Shown here piece by piece: positions 8,298 to 16,511 of a stretch of 23,581 nucleotides of DNA. Origin of the DNA: Pseudomonadota bacterium. GTDB taxonomy: Bacteria > Pseudomonadota > Alphaproteobacteria > Rhizobiales > Hyphomicrobiaceae. How positions within the stretch are numbered: the first letter of the stretch is position 1; every line of letters begins with the position of its first letter. Below the pieces are notes generated by a model. That model worked only from the letters and a program-made list of their open reading frames with translations, did no database searches and was not told where the DNA came from. The DNA lies in contig JAEYYQ010000442.1 of the NCBI GenBank assembly GCA_023428365.1, forward strand, positions 1 through 23,581. Direction: 5' to 3'. The translations under genes were made by a program, and so were the position numbers.

Positions 8298-9500
8298 ATG
8301 GGCAGCAGCGCTTACGTCGTCGGCACCTACGATACCAAGGCCGAGGAATTGCGCTACGTCGCGGGTCTGCTTCGCGAGGCGGGGCTATCGGTGCGGACGG
8401 TGGATGTCGGTACCAAATCGCCGGCGACCGATGCGGATTTTTCAGCCACCGACGTGGCCGGATATCACCCGCAGGGAGCGGATGCTGTTCTGAAGACCGG
8501 CGATCGCGGCACAGCCGTCACCGCGATGACGACCGCGCTGCTGCGATTCATAGATTCGCGCGATGATGTCGGCGGCATGATCGGCCTGGGCGGCTCGGGT
8601 GGCACCGCAATCATAGCCCCGGCCATGCGTTCACTGCCAATCGGTATGCCGAAGCTGATCGTTTCGACAATGGCGGCGGGAAACGTCAGCCAATACGTCG
8701 ATGTGCATGACCTCATGATGATGTATCCGGTCACGGACATTGCCGGGCTTAACCGGCTATCGCGCGTCATTCTTGCCAATGCCGCGCACGCGCTTGCGGG
8801 CATGATGCAACGTCAGCCGCCAGTCAGTACCGATTTGCGGCCGGCGCTCGGGCTCAGCATGTTCGGCGTCACCACGCCGTGCATCCAGCAACTGACGCAG
8901 CGGCTCGGAAAAGATTTCGAGTGCCAGGTTTTTCACGCCAATGGCCCCGGCGGTCGGGCACTGGAAGCCATCGCTTTCGCGGGACTACTGCGTGGCATGG
9001 TCGATCTCACGACAACGGAAGCCGCGGATCATCTCCTTGGTGGAGTATGCACCGCGGGGCCTGAGCGTTTCGATGTCGTCGCGAAGACGGGCATTCCCTG
9101 GATCGGTTCGTGCGGCGCGCTCGACATGGTCAACTTCTGGGCGCCAGAAACCATTCCGGAGAAATATCGCGGTCGCCTTTTCCACGCGCACAATGCGAAC
9201 GTCACGCTGATGCGAACGACGGCAGACGAACTGCAGGAGATCGCGGCCTGGATCTGCACCAAGCTCAATGCATCTCCCGGTCCCGTACGCATGCTCCTGC
9301 CCTTAGGCGGCGTATCCATGCTCGATGCACCCGGACAGAAGTTTTACGATCCGGACGCCAACGCCGCTCTCTTCGCCGCCTTCGAGCGATTTTTCACCGC
9401 GAGCGAAACGCATCGCCTGGTTTCGATACCGCACCACATCAATGCACCAGCGTTTGTGGATGCAGTTGAACTAGAGGTTCGCGATCTTCTTTTGAGTTAG
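8298..9500 (+). CDS. Tm-1-like ATP-binding domain protein (UPF0261 family)
   Basis: This is a 400-residue UPF0261 protein, homologous to the N-terminal domain of tomato Tm-1. Family landmarks are YVVGTYDTKAEEL (residues 6-18), VDVGTKSP (36-43), GLGGSGGTAIIAPAMRSLP (96-114), STMAAGN (123-129) and a DVHDLMMMYPVTDIAGLN segment, with FGVTTPC and HANGPGGRALE opening the C-terminal lobe. The glycine-rich loop is the likely nucleotide site by analogy with Tm-1; the cellular reaction is not known to me. The start at 8298 follows GCGGAGG by seven bases; a much longer open frame upstream is a shadow of the SRPBCC gene. It is the last gene of the system A run, 17 bp after the SRPBCC stop, and faces the oxidoreductase gene tail to tail. 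Confidence 0.9.
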   Translation: MGSSAYVVGTYDTKAEELRYVAGLLREAGLSVRTVDVGTKSPATDADFSATDVAGYHPQGADAVLKTGDRGTAVTAMTTALLRFIDSRDDVGGMIGLGGSGGTAIIAPAMRSLPIGMPKLIVSTMAAGNVSQYVDVHDLMMMYPVTDIAGLNRLSRVILANAAHALAGMMQRQPPVSTDLRPALGLSMFGVTTPCIQQLTQRLGKDFECQVFHANGPGGRALEAIAFAGLLRGMVDLTTTEAADHLLGGVCTAGPERFDVVAKTGIPWIGSCGALDMVNFWAPETIPEKYRGRLFHAHNANVTLMRTTADELQEIAAWICTKLNASPGPVRMLLPLGGVSMLDAPGQKFYDPDANAALFAAFERFFTASETHRLVSIPHHINAPAFVDAVELEVRDLLLS

Positions 9501-9532
9501 CGTGAACTCGCTGGTCGCCTTCTAAAAAATAT

Positions 9533-9553
9533 TTGGGTCGCCGCGCGACCCAA
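9533..9553 (-). terminator. Rho-independent terminator of the flavoprotein gene
   Basis: The 8-bp perfect stem TTGGGTCG/CGACCCAA encloses a 5-base loop. Read on the minus strand it is followed directly by ATATTTTTTAGA, a U-rich tract. It lies about 40 bases after the minus-strand stop at 9595. On the plus strand no T-run follows, so it should work chiefly for the leftward transcript. Confidence 0.8.
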
Positions 9554-9594
9554 CGACGCGTAGCGCTTCGGAGATGTCTTCACGCATCCCACAG

Positions 9595-11232
9595 TCAAAG
9601 GGCGTAATTGCGATTCTCGGTCAAGAGGCTTTCCGCACAAATAAACCCCCACGTCAGGTTCGGTCCGATCGTCGTGCCAGGACCGACGGCGCGGGTACCA
9701 ATGGGATTGGCCATGCTTAAACCGGCGGCATAAAGCCCGGGAATGATGCTGCCATTGTCCCGCAGCACTTGCCCCTTCGCATTGGTCCTTGCGCCGCCCT
9801 TAGTGCCCAGAATCGAGCGGTTCATGGGCATGGCATAGAACGGAGCAACTTCTATCGAGCCTAGAGCATTTTCTTTGCCACCGGCTTTGAAGCGCTCCCA
9901 CACACTTTCCCCTCGATGGAAATCGAGATCCCTGCCATCCCTGCAGTACCGATTGTAGCGTACGATCGTCGCTTCCAGAGCGTCCGGAGGCAGACTTATT
10001 TTTGTTGCGAGCCCTTTGAGCGATTCAGCTTTGACCAGCCAACCAGGCGTCTTTCTGGCGTACCAGATGAATGGCATGGCTTGCCTAAGGAACCTTCGAT
10101 CTGCGATCACCCAGGCTGGAAGATGCACAGGCTTGCCGGTGGCAGGATCGCGGTGGTCGATGGCTTCGCCGATATTGTAATCCAGTTCGCTGACAAATCG
10201 TTGCCCGTGCCTATCCACCACGATCGCATGAGGCTCCGCCTGGAAGATGAGCGGAATTCCATGCGGCTTTCCCTGATAGCGCGTTGGCATGGCTGGATAG
10301 ATATTCGCCTGATCCATACGTGCGAGTTTTGCGCCGACGGACTCGGCCAAACGCTGCCCATCGCCTTCATTGGCTCTGGGGCTCCCCAACAAGTCGAGAG
10401 GGCCACTGAAATGCTTCTGACGCAGCTCGGGGTCCCATTCGAACCCTCCGGTGGCAATGACGACCCCACGCCTAGCCTGGAACTTCTTTTGCGTCCCTCT
10501 GCAATCCGCGACAACTCCGTGCACTGCACCGGTGTCATCAATCAGTAGTTCGATTGCTCGTGCGTTCAGCTCAATCTTGCAGCCGTTGTCCAGACACCCT
10601 TTCAAAAGCCCGGTGATGAGCGCACTGCCCTGCGCACGGCTTCCGGTGAGAAACCGCCATATCAACCGTGGCAAGAACCGTAGAGTTGCCGCGATAGGAT
10701 TGTGGTAGAGATCTCCGTCGTAGACTTCTTGATAGGTGTATCGGTGCGGGAGCGTCGAAGGTCGCAGGCGTCTCGCGTACCTCCCGAGTTGCGATTTTCG
10801 CAATGGCATCGGCGATAGCATGCGACCGCGCATTTTTCCGCCGGGACATTCTGCCATAATGTCCGGCTCTTCCGTTAGCTGGAAGTCCAGTGGCGTAGTG
10901 TTTTCAAGAAACTCCAGCGTCTTTGGCGCATTCTGAACGAAGGCCTGCCAGAGCTCGTCTTCTTCCTCCTGCCAATCTTCTGGCGATGCGGCTCGGATGT
11001 ATTCGAGAGCTTCCTCTTGACTATCTGAGATTCCAGCTTTCGCAGCGTGGTGGTTGGCGGGAATCCAAGTACCAGCACCAGACATTGCACTGGTTCCGCC
11101 CAGGAATTCGGTTTTCTCCAGTATCGTAACGCCGAGACCGCCCGCAGCACTTCGCAAAGCGGTGGAAAGAGCGGCTGATCCGGAACCGATGACAAGCACA
11201 TCGCACACGGCTTCCTGATTATTGTCTGTCAT
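9595..11232 (-). CDS. FAD-dependent oxidoreductase (3-ketosteroid dehydrogenase / fumarate-reductase-like)
   Basis: This is a 545-residue flavoprotein of the FAD_binding_2 family. The dinucleotide-binding motif is VLVIGSGSAALSTALRSA (residues 13-30), followed by ILEKTEFLGGTSAMSGAG, where flavin contacts and the family's GGTS motif are expected. GVVIATGGFEWD is the second FAD-contact segment. The PFYAMPMNRS/LGTKGGARTNAKGQVL stretch and the end (GLYAAGLSMANPIG, GPGTTIGPNLTWGF) match the style of KstD-type delta-1-dehydrogenases. The likely chemistry is dehydrogenation or reduction next to a carbonyl; the substrate is unknown and a steroid is only one option. It stands alone on the minus strand between systems A and B and has its own terminator. 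A GTG-like or further upstream start was not needed. Confidence 0.85.
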   Translation of the reverse strand: MTDNNQEAVCDVLVIGSGSAALSTALRSAAGGLGVTILEKTEFLGGTSAMSGAGTWIPANHHAAKAGISDSQEEALEYIRAASPEDWQEEEDELWQAFVQNAPKTLEFLENTTPLDFQLTEEPDIMAECPGGKMRGRMLSPMPLRKSQLGRYARRLRPSTLPHRYTYQEVYDGDLYHNPIAATLRFLPRLIWRFLTGSRAQGSALITGLLKGCLDNGCKIELNARAIELLIDDTGAVHGVVADCRGTQKKFQARRGVVIATGGFEWDPELRQKHFSGPLDLLGSPRANEGDGQRLAESVGAKLARMDQANIYPAMPTRYQGKPHGIPLIFQAEPHAIVVDRHGQRFVSELDYNIGEAIDHRDPATGKPVHLPAWVIADRRFLRQAMPFIWYARKTPGWLVKAESLKGLATKISLPPDALEATIVRYNRYCRDGRDLDFHRGESVWERFKAGGKENALGSIEVAPFYAMPMNRSILGTKGGARTNAKGQVLRDNGSIIPGLYAAGLSMANPIGTRAVGPGTTIGPNLTWGFICAESLLTENRNYAL

Positions 11233-11787
11233 GTCCGCCTTGATGGATCAGTGAGAGTATTGTCGTACGGGGGCACAATGGACAGTCTCGGTCTCTGGCG
11301 ATTGAACAATCAATACGACGAGATGATTGATTCCAGACGCGCCGAATGGCGGGTGATCTGACCATACGTCCGCATGCGCCGCGCATGAGGAAGCCGGGGT
11401 TTGCAGGGTCCGACGGGCATCGCATTGCAGCTATCTGCACGTTATCTCGAACACCGGATTGTCGCAAACCCAGCGAGGATTGAGTGTCGCGGGTCAAACC
11501 AATGATCACCCGTTTAAGGGGTTGCCGTTTCATGCAAACGGACTATCGTGTTCAAGAAATCGAGAGTTGGCGATCCATTTGAAGCCACGGATCCCCGGCA
11601 GCACCATCAGGTGACGGATGGAATGTTTTGCGTTGCGCGCAAGGAGCCGAAGCGTAAGATTTTACTCTTACTCGGTCGAAGGTCCCCCAGGACATACACA
11701 TGGCATAATTTAGAAGTCAGGCTGCGTAGCGTGTCCGTGCCCTGATAGATAGCCGCCCGGAACGGGCCTACCAAAGAGGAACCCAGC
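11233..11787. other. Divergent intergenic region between the flavoprotein and system B
   Basis: These 555 bases separate divergent starts at 11232 and 11788 and must carry both promoters. Frames open here (minus 11533-11219, plus 11548-11745) have no recognisable family, no convincing ribosome-binding site and odd composition, so no gene is called. Short inverted repeats are GTAAGA/TCTTAC (11654-11671) and GCCCG/CGGGC (11755-11767), the latter just upstream of the binding-protein start. No regulator gene for system B is in this gap. Confidence 0.4.
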
Positions 11788-12894
11788 ATGCGTTTGAAAA
11801 GCTTAGCCTGCGCCGTCGCAACAGCGGCCATGCTCTCGGGAGCCGCTCATGCCGATGTCCTGATCGGCTCGGCAGGACCGACGAACAATGCCGAAGCCCT
11901 ATTCGGCACGACTTGGATGAACGGTATGGATCTGGCGGTGCGTCAGGCCAACGCCGCTGGTGGCGTGCATGGCCAAAAGCTCGTCCTGCAACGCGACGAC
12001 GATGGTGGCGATCCCAAGCAGGGCACACTCGTGGCACAGAAGCATTGCGATAATGCCGGCATGCTGGCGGTGATAGCCAACTTCAACAGCGGCGTTACGA
12101 TTCCCTCGTCGGATGTCTACAACCGGTGCGGCATGCCGCAGGTGACCAACTCCTCGAATCCGAAGATCACCCAGGCTGGCTATAAGAATCTGTTCCGCCC
12201 GATTGCCAACGACCTGTCGCAGGGTTCGGCGCCGGCCGAATACGCGCTCGGCTCATTGAAAGCGAAAACCGCTGCGATCGTCCACGACAAGCAGGCCTTT
12301 GGTCAGGGCGTTGCCGAGGTGTTCCGCGACAGCTTCACCAAAGGCGGTGGCAAGGTGACATCGTTTTCCGGTGTAACACAGACCGACGTCGACTTTAGCG
12401 CTCTTCTCTCCAGCATCCGCGGCGAGAACCCGGACGTGATCTATTTTGGTGGCATCATGCCGGCAGTCGGACTGTTCGTGAAGCAGGCCCGCGAACTCGG
12501 CATCAAGGCGACCTTCTTTGCCGCCGATTCCGCTTTCACCCCTGACTTTATTGCCGGTGCAGGTCCGGCGTCGGAAGGTGCCGTCGTCTCCTTCCAGGCA
12601 CCGCCATATGACTCCTCACCTGCTCTGCAGAAGTTTGCCGCCGACTACAAAAGCGCTTTTGGCGAGGATCCCGGCCCCTATTCGGCCTATGGCTACGTTC
12701 AGGCGACCCTGATTATCGAGGCGATGAAGAAAGCGCCCACGCCGCTGACCCGTGCAGCCGTCGTCTCAGAGATTGCCAAGAGCAATTTCGACGGCATCCT
12801 CGGCCATGTCGCCTTTACGCCGGAGGGCGAATTGCAGAAGCCCTTCCTGTTCCTCTACACCGTGAAAGACGGAAAGTTCTCACTCGTGAACTGA
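11788..12894 (+). CDS. Periplasmic substrate-binding protein of Liv/HAAT type (system B)
   Basis: This is a 368-residue Peripla_BP_6-type binding protein, about the length of classical LivK/LivJ. The signal peptide MRLKSLACAVATAAMLSGAAHA is cleaved before DVLIGSAG. The mature protein shows GPTNNAEALFGTTWMNGMDL, NAAGGVHGQKLVLQRDDDGG and PSSDVYNRCGMPQVTNSSNP, the ligand-contact region of the fold. An AGAGGAA ribosome-binding site precedes ATG 11788. It heads the operon binding protein-livH-livM-livG-livF. A 13-bp hairpin begins 12 bases after the stop and probably raises its expression over that of the permease genes. The ligand is a branched-chain amino acid or a similar small polar molecule by family; it cannot be fixed. 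Confidence 0.93.
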   Translation: MRLKSLACAVATAAMLSGAAHADVLIGSAGPTNNAEALFGTTWMNGMDLAVRQANAAGGVHGQKLVLQRDDDGGDPKQGTLVAQKHCDNAGMLAVIANFNSGVTIPSSDVYNRCGMPQVTNSSNPKITQAGYKNLFRPIANDLSQGSAPAEYALGSLKAKTAAIVHDKQAFGQGVAEVFRDSFTKGGGKVTSFSGVTQTDVDFSALLSSIRGENPDVIYFGGIMPAVGLFVKQARELGIKATFFAADSAFTPDFIAGAGPASEGAVVSFQAPPYDSSPALQKFAADYKSAFGEDPGPYSAYGYVQATLIIEAMKKAPTPLTRAAVVSEIAKSNFDGILGHVAFTPEGELQKPFLFLYTVKDGKFSLVN

Positions 12895-12906
12895 AACACG
12901 ACTATC

Positions 12907-12937
12907 GCCGCTTCCCAACGCCCTGTTGGGAAGCGGC
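12907..12937 (+). terminator. Strong intercistronic hairpin after the system B binding protein
   Basis: The perfect 13-bp stem GCCGCTTCCCAAC/GTTGGGAAGCGGC has a 5-base loop (GCCCT). It starts 12 bases after the binding-protein stop and ends 76 bases before the livH start. No T-run follows, so it is more likely a 3'-end stabiliser or partial attenuator than a full terminator. Such hairpins commonly raise the level of the binding protein relative to membrane subunits. Confidence 0.75.
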
Positions 12938-13013
12938 TCTCGTGGCACTTTCCAGCCCACCTACGGCACAGTCTCGCTCGCGTGGCAACGCCGGGCCATC
13001 AACGAAGGTCCCG

Positions 13014-13955
13014 ATGGGTTCCCTGATCCTGCAGCAAACCATCAACGCCTTGACCGTTGGATCAATCTACGCGCTGATCGCCCTCGGCTACACTATGGTG
13101 TATGGCGTTCTGCGTCTTATCAACTTCGCGCATAGCGAGCTGTTTACCTCAGGTGCTTTCATCGGCCTGTTTCTCGCAGGCGTGCTTGGCATTACCGGCC
13201 ATCCTGCCGCGGGCCTCATCGTCGGCCTGCTGACCTTTGTTATCATCGGCCTCGCCGGCGTAACTCTCGAGATCGTCGCATATCGTCCCCTGCGCGGCAC
13301 CGTGCGGCTCGCTCCGATGCTGTCGGCGCTCGGCATGGCTGTGGTGATCCAGAACACCGTGATGCTGCTCGCCGGCCGTCGGCCACTGATCTATCCGTCC
13401 TTCCTGCCAAGCGGGGTTATCGACCTGTTCGGCGCAATCGTCACATACAAACAGATCACCATTTTCCTCGTCGCGGTTCTCCTCATGGTCGGTCTCGAAC
13501 TGTTCGTGAACCGCACCAATCTCGGCGTGCGCGTCCGCGCGGTAGCAGAAAGTGTTGAGACGGCCTCTCTGGTCGGTATCAATCCGAACACGGCAATTTC
13601 ACTGATTTTCTTTATCGGCCCGGGCCTCGGCGCGGTCGCCGGTATCCTCTACTCCTCGTTCTACGGTGTTGCTACGTTCACAATGGGTTTCGTCATTGGT
13701 CTGAAGGCTTTCACCGCAGCCATTTTGGGTGGCATCGGCTCGATCCCAGGCGCCGTGCTGGGCGGCTTCCTGCTCGGCATCATTGAGACCTTCGGCACGG
13801 CATGGCTACCCGTGCTAACGGGAGGTCTGATTGGCACGGAATATCGCGACATCTTCGCATTCTCCGTCCTCGTGCTGATCCTGCTGTTCCGGCCGGCGGG
13901 TCTGCTTGGCGAGCACGTCAGCGAAGAAACCAGGGTGTACAAGAGTGACTTCTGA
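13014..13955 (+). CDS. livH: Liv-type ABC transporter permease LivH (system B)
   Basis: This is a 313-residue membrane permease. The N terminus LQQTINALTVGSIYALIALG followed by MVYGVLRLINFAHSELF is the LivH landmark. RAVAESVETASLVGI is the mid-protein loop and AAILGGIGSIPGAVLGGFLL the late glycine-rich motif, before the FRPAGLLG tail. A GTG at 12942 extends the frame by 24 residues that do not look like LivH and would begin at the hairpin edge. ATG 13014, with GAAGG upstream, is therefore preferred. The stop lies 11 bp inside the livM start if livM uses GTG 13945. Confidence 0.92.
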   Translation: MGSLILQQTINALTVGSIYALIALGYTMVYGVLRLINFAHSELFTSGAFIGLFLAGVLGITGHPAAGLIVGLLTFVIIGLAGVTLEIVAYRPLRGTVRLAPMLSALGMAVVIQNTVMLLAGRRPLIYPSFLPSGVIDLFGAIVTYKQITIFLVAVLLMVGLELFVNRTNLGVRVRAVAESVETASLVGINPNTAISLIFFIGPGLGAVAGILYSSFYGVATFTMGFVIGLKAFTAAILGGIGSIPGAVLGGFLLGIIETFGTAWLPVLTGGLIGTEYRDIFAFSVLVLILLFRPAGLLGEHVSEETRVYKSDF

Positions 13956-14934
13956 GACAGCCCCGATGCGAAGCCCATGGCGCGGCGCGCTGGTGATGTT
14001 GCTCGTGCCGATCCTGTTGCTCGTCGTTGCTCCGTTCCTGCCGACCTACCCGATGCGCATCCTCGATCTGATCCTGCTCTACGCGATCCTCGGGCTGGGG
14101 CTGAACATCATTGTCGGCTACGCGGGTTTGCTCGATCTCGGCTATGTGGCTTTCTACGCCATCGGTGCCTATTCCTGGGCGCTGCTGGCCTCCGGTCAGT
14201 TCGACATCCATCTCCCCTTCTCGCTGGTGCTGCTGATTGGCGCCAGCCTTGCGGGTATCGCCGGCGTGCTGCTGGGTATCCCTGTGCTGCGCCTGCGCGG
14301 TGATTATCTCGCCATCGTTACACTGGGCTTCGGCGAGATCATTCGCATATTCATGAACAACCTCGACAGCGTCACCAATGGACCGCAGGGAATAGCCCGC
14401 ATCGATGAGGCGCACCTGTTCGGCTGGGCGCTGCGGACGCCGCACGATTTCCTCTATCTGCTCGTGGCAATGCTGATCGTGGTCTTCCTGTTCGTATGGC
14501 GCGTGCAGGAGAGCGCTCTCGGCACTGCACTCGCCGCCGTTCGCGAGGACCAGGACGCCGCGCGCGGCTGCGGTATCAACACGACCCGGGTGAAACTCAT
14601 TGCCTTCGGTCTCAGCGCCTTCATCGGTGGCGCCGGCGGTGTCGTCTTCGCCGCGATGCAGAGGTTCGTCAGCCCCGAGAGCTTCACCTTCTGGGAATCG
14701 CTGGTGATCGTGCTGGTGATCGTAATCGGCGGCCTCGGCAACCCGTTCGGCGCCCTGCTCGGCGCTACGCTACTGATCCTCATTCCCGAGATGCTGCGCG
14801 CCTACGCCGACTACCGGCTGCTGCTCTACGGCATGGCGCTGGTCGTCATCATCCTTGCGCGGCCGCATGGCCTCATCAGCCGCCGGTTCAGCCCGAGCTG
14901 GCTGATGCACAGGCTCGGAGGCGGCAAATGCTGA
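13945..14934 (+). CDS. livM: Liv-type ABC transporter permease LivM (system B)
   Basis: This is a membrane permease of about 329 residues. Landmarks are AILGLGLNIIVGYAGLLDLG followed by YVAFYAIGAYS, LRLRGDYLAIVTLGFGEIIR and the ATPase-contact loop AAVREDQDAARGCGIN. The later helices carry VIVIGGLGNPFGALLGATLL. The start is uncertain. GTG 13945 has AGGG nine bases upstream and overlaps livH by 11 bp; ATG 13966 would shorten the protein by seven residues and has a weaker site. Both leave the fold intact. The last 7 bp (ATGCTGA) overlap livG. Confidence 0.9.
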   Translation: MTSETAPMRSPWRGALVMLLVPILLLVVAPFLPTYPMRILDLILLYAILGLGLNIIVGYAGLLDLGYVAFYAIGAYSWALLASGQFDIHLPFSLVLLIGASLAGIAGVLLGIPVLRLRGDYLAIVTLGFGEIIRIFMNNLDSVTNGPQGIARIDEAHLFGWALRTPHDFLYLLVAMLIVVFLFVWRVQESALGTALAAVREDQDAARGCGINTTRVKLIAFGLSAFIGGAGGVVFAAMQRFVSPESFTFWESLVIVLVIVIGGLGNPFGALLGATLLILIPEMLRAYADYRLLLYGMALVVIILARPHGLISRRFSPSWLMHRLGGGKC

Positions 14935-15761
14935 GGTTCGAACATGTCACTAAACAGTTCGGAGCTCTCAAAGCCGTCGATGATGTGTCTTTCGAGGTCA
15001 AACCCGGCATCATCACGGCCGTCATCGGTCCGAACGGCGCAGGCAAGTCAACGCTGGTGAACATGGCGGCCGGATCCTACAGCGTCTCCTCCGGCCGCAT
15101 TCTGATCGGCGACATCGAGCTGCAGAAACTGCCAAAGCACCGCATCGCTCACGCTGGCCTGTCGCGAACCTACCAGAACATCCGCCTCTTCGACGGCATG
15201 AGCGTATTGAAGAATCTGGAAGTCGCGCTGGTTCCTCCGAGGACAAGCACCCTGTTCGCCGACACGTTCGGCCTGACTGGCAAAGCGGCACCGAGGATAC
15301 GACGCGAGAAGTGCCTTGCCGTCCTGGAGCGTCTCGGCCTTGCTCCTCATGCTGATCGACAGGCCAGCAGTCTCGCTTACGGCCAGCAGAAGCTCGTTGA
15401 ATTGGCCCGCGCCGTCGTCAGCGAGCCGCGGGTGCTGCTTCTCGACGAACCCGCCGCCGGACTAAACCATGGCGAAACCGAGCAGCTTAAACAGCACATC
15501 CTCAACCTGCGTTCGCCGGATCTCGCCATCATGCTGATCGAGCACGACATGAAGCTGATCATGTCGATCTCCGATACGATCGTCGTGATGAACCGCGGCC
15601 AAGTGCTTGCGCAGGGCACCGCCACCGAAATCCGGGCGAACATCGACGTACAGGAGGCATACCTTGGCCAGCCAGGAGCCAATCGAGAGATCGAGGCCGC
15701 TGCTCGCAGTCGACGCAATCGAGTCCGGATACGGGAAGGTGAAAGTATTACATGGTATTAG
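14928..15761 (+). CDS. livG: Liv-type ABC transporter ATP-binding protein LivG (system B), with C-terminal extension
   Basis: This is a 277-residue ATPase. Walker A is GPNGAGKS at residues 34-41, followed by SRTYQNIRLF as Q-loop, the LivG-type signature LAYGQQKLVELA, Walker B LLLDEPAAGL and the switch LIEHDMK. ATG 14928 has GGAGG (14917-14921) in front. LivG proteins normally end soon after a motif like VQEAYLG, seen here near residue 247. This one runs on for about 30 arginine-rich residues (QPGANREIEAAARSRRNRVR and more) because the frame reads into livF. The overlap with livF is 98 bp, far longer than at the other junctions. Confidence 0.92.
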   Translation: MLRFEHVTKQFGALKAVDDVSFEVKPGIITAVIGPNGAGKSTLVNMAAGSYSVSSGRILIGDIELQKLPKHRIAHAGLSRTYQNIRLFDGMSVLKNLEVALVPPRTSTLFADTFGLTGKAAPRIRREKCLAVLERLGLAPHADRQASSLAYGQQKLVELARAVVSEPRVLLLDEPAAGLNHGETEQLKQHILNLRSPDLAIMLIEHDMKLIMSISDTIVVMNRGQVLAQGTATEIRANIDVQEAYLGQPGANREIEAAARSRRNRVRIREGESITWY

Positions 15762-16416
15762 CCTGGAGGTGCTGCCCGGCGAGATCGTCTGCATCATCGG
15801 CCCGAATGGCGCCGGCAAGACAACGCTTCTGCGCACCATCAGCGGATTGAACCGGGCAACCCGCGGCTCGATCCACTTCAAAGGCGAGGACGTGACAGGG
15901 CAGAAGCCTCACCAGATGGTGCGCAGGGGGGTCGGCCACTGTCCTGAAGGACGACGCGTCTTTCAGCTTTCGGTCGAGGAGAATCTGATCACCGGCTTCG
16001 TTCCAGGTCGTGGCAAGAGCTTCGCCGAGCTACGCGACCAGGTTTACGAACTATTCCCGATCCTGGGCGAGCGGCGCAATCAGTCCGGCGGTCGTCTTTC
16101 GGGCGGCCAGCAGCAGATGCTGGCGATTGGCCGTGCACTGATGAGCAGCCCCGAACTCTTGCTTCTGGACGAGCCGTCGCTTGGCCTCGCGCCGCTTGTC
16201 ATTCGTCAGATCTTCGAGATCGTGTTGGGTCTGGCCGAGAGCGGAGTCTCGATCATTCTCGTCGAACAGAACATCGATCTGTCCTTCGAGGTCTCGGACT
16301 ATGTCTATGCCCTGGAGCACGGAGCATTGCAGTGCTCCGGCCCCGCGGCGAAAATGGCGAGCGATCCGCGCATCAAGGACATCTACCTACCCGGCCTCGA
16401 TAGCCATACGCATTGA
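15664..16416 (+). CDS. livF: Liv-type ABC transporter ATP-binding protein LivF (system B), TTG start
   Basis: This is a 250-residue ATPase. Walker A is GPNGAGKT at residues 46-53, HCPEGRRVF follows the Q-loop, the signature is LSGGQQQMLAIGRAL, Walker B LLLDEPSLGL and the switch LVEQN. The protein must begin before VDAIESGYGKV, and no ATG fits. TTG 15664 with AGGAGG at 15652-15657, six bases upstream, is the best start; it places the first 98 bases inside livG. A longer in-frame extension upstream would only read livG out of frame. This is the last gene of system B, followed by a convergent gap with a GC-rich hairpin. Confidence 0.9.
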   Translation: MASQEPIERSRPLLAVDAIESGYGKVKVLHGISLEVLPGEIVCIIGPNGAGKTTLLRTISGLNRATRGSIHFKGEDVTGQKPHQMVRRGVGHCPEGRRVFQLSVEENLITGFVPGRGKSFAELRDQVYELFPILGERRNQSGGRLSGGQQQMLAIGRALMSSPELLLLDEPSLGLAPLVIRQIFEIVLGLAESGVSIILVEQNIDLSFEVSDYVYALEHGALQCSGPAAKMASDPRIKDIYLPGLDSHTH

Positions 16417-16424
16417 CCGCGTTA

Positions 16425-16450
16425 CCGCCGGAGGGCGCACCCGTCGGCGG
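16425..16450. terminator. GC-rich hairpin between the convergent livF genes of systems B and C
   Basis: The arms CCGCCG/CGGCGG enclose a second small stem GGG-CGCA-CCC, giving a two-part hairpin 9 bases after the system B stop. No T-run follows on either strand. It may end or slow both converging transcripts, but the call is tentative. Confidence 0.4.
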
Positions 16451-16511
16451 CTGGTGCTATGCGGTACCCTGTGTAATCAGTGACCTTACAAATCGGATCA
16501 TTGCATGCGTT

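Noticed and set aside
11219..11533. 104-codon minus-strand frame upstream of and overlapping the flavoprotein start
   Set aside because: No family, no good ribosome-binding site and cysteine- and arginine-rich composition without pattern. It overlaps the flavoprotein start and the promoter region.
11548..11745. 65-codon plus-strand frame before the system B binding protein
   Set aside because: No recognisable domain, no ribosome-binding site, and it lies where the promoter of system B should be.
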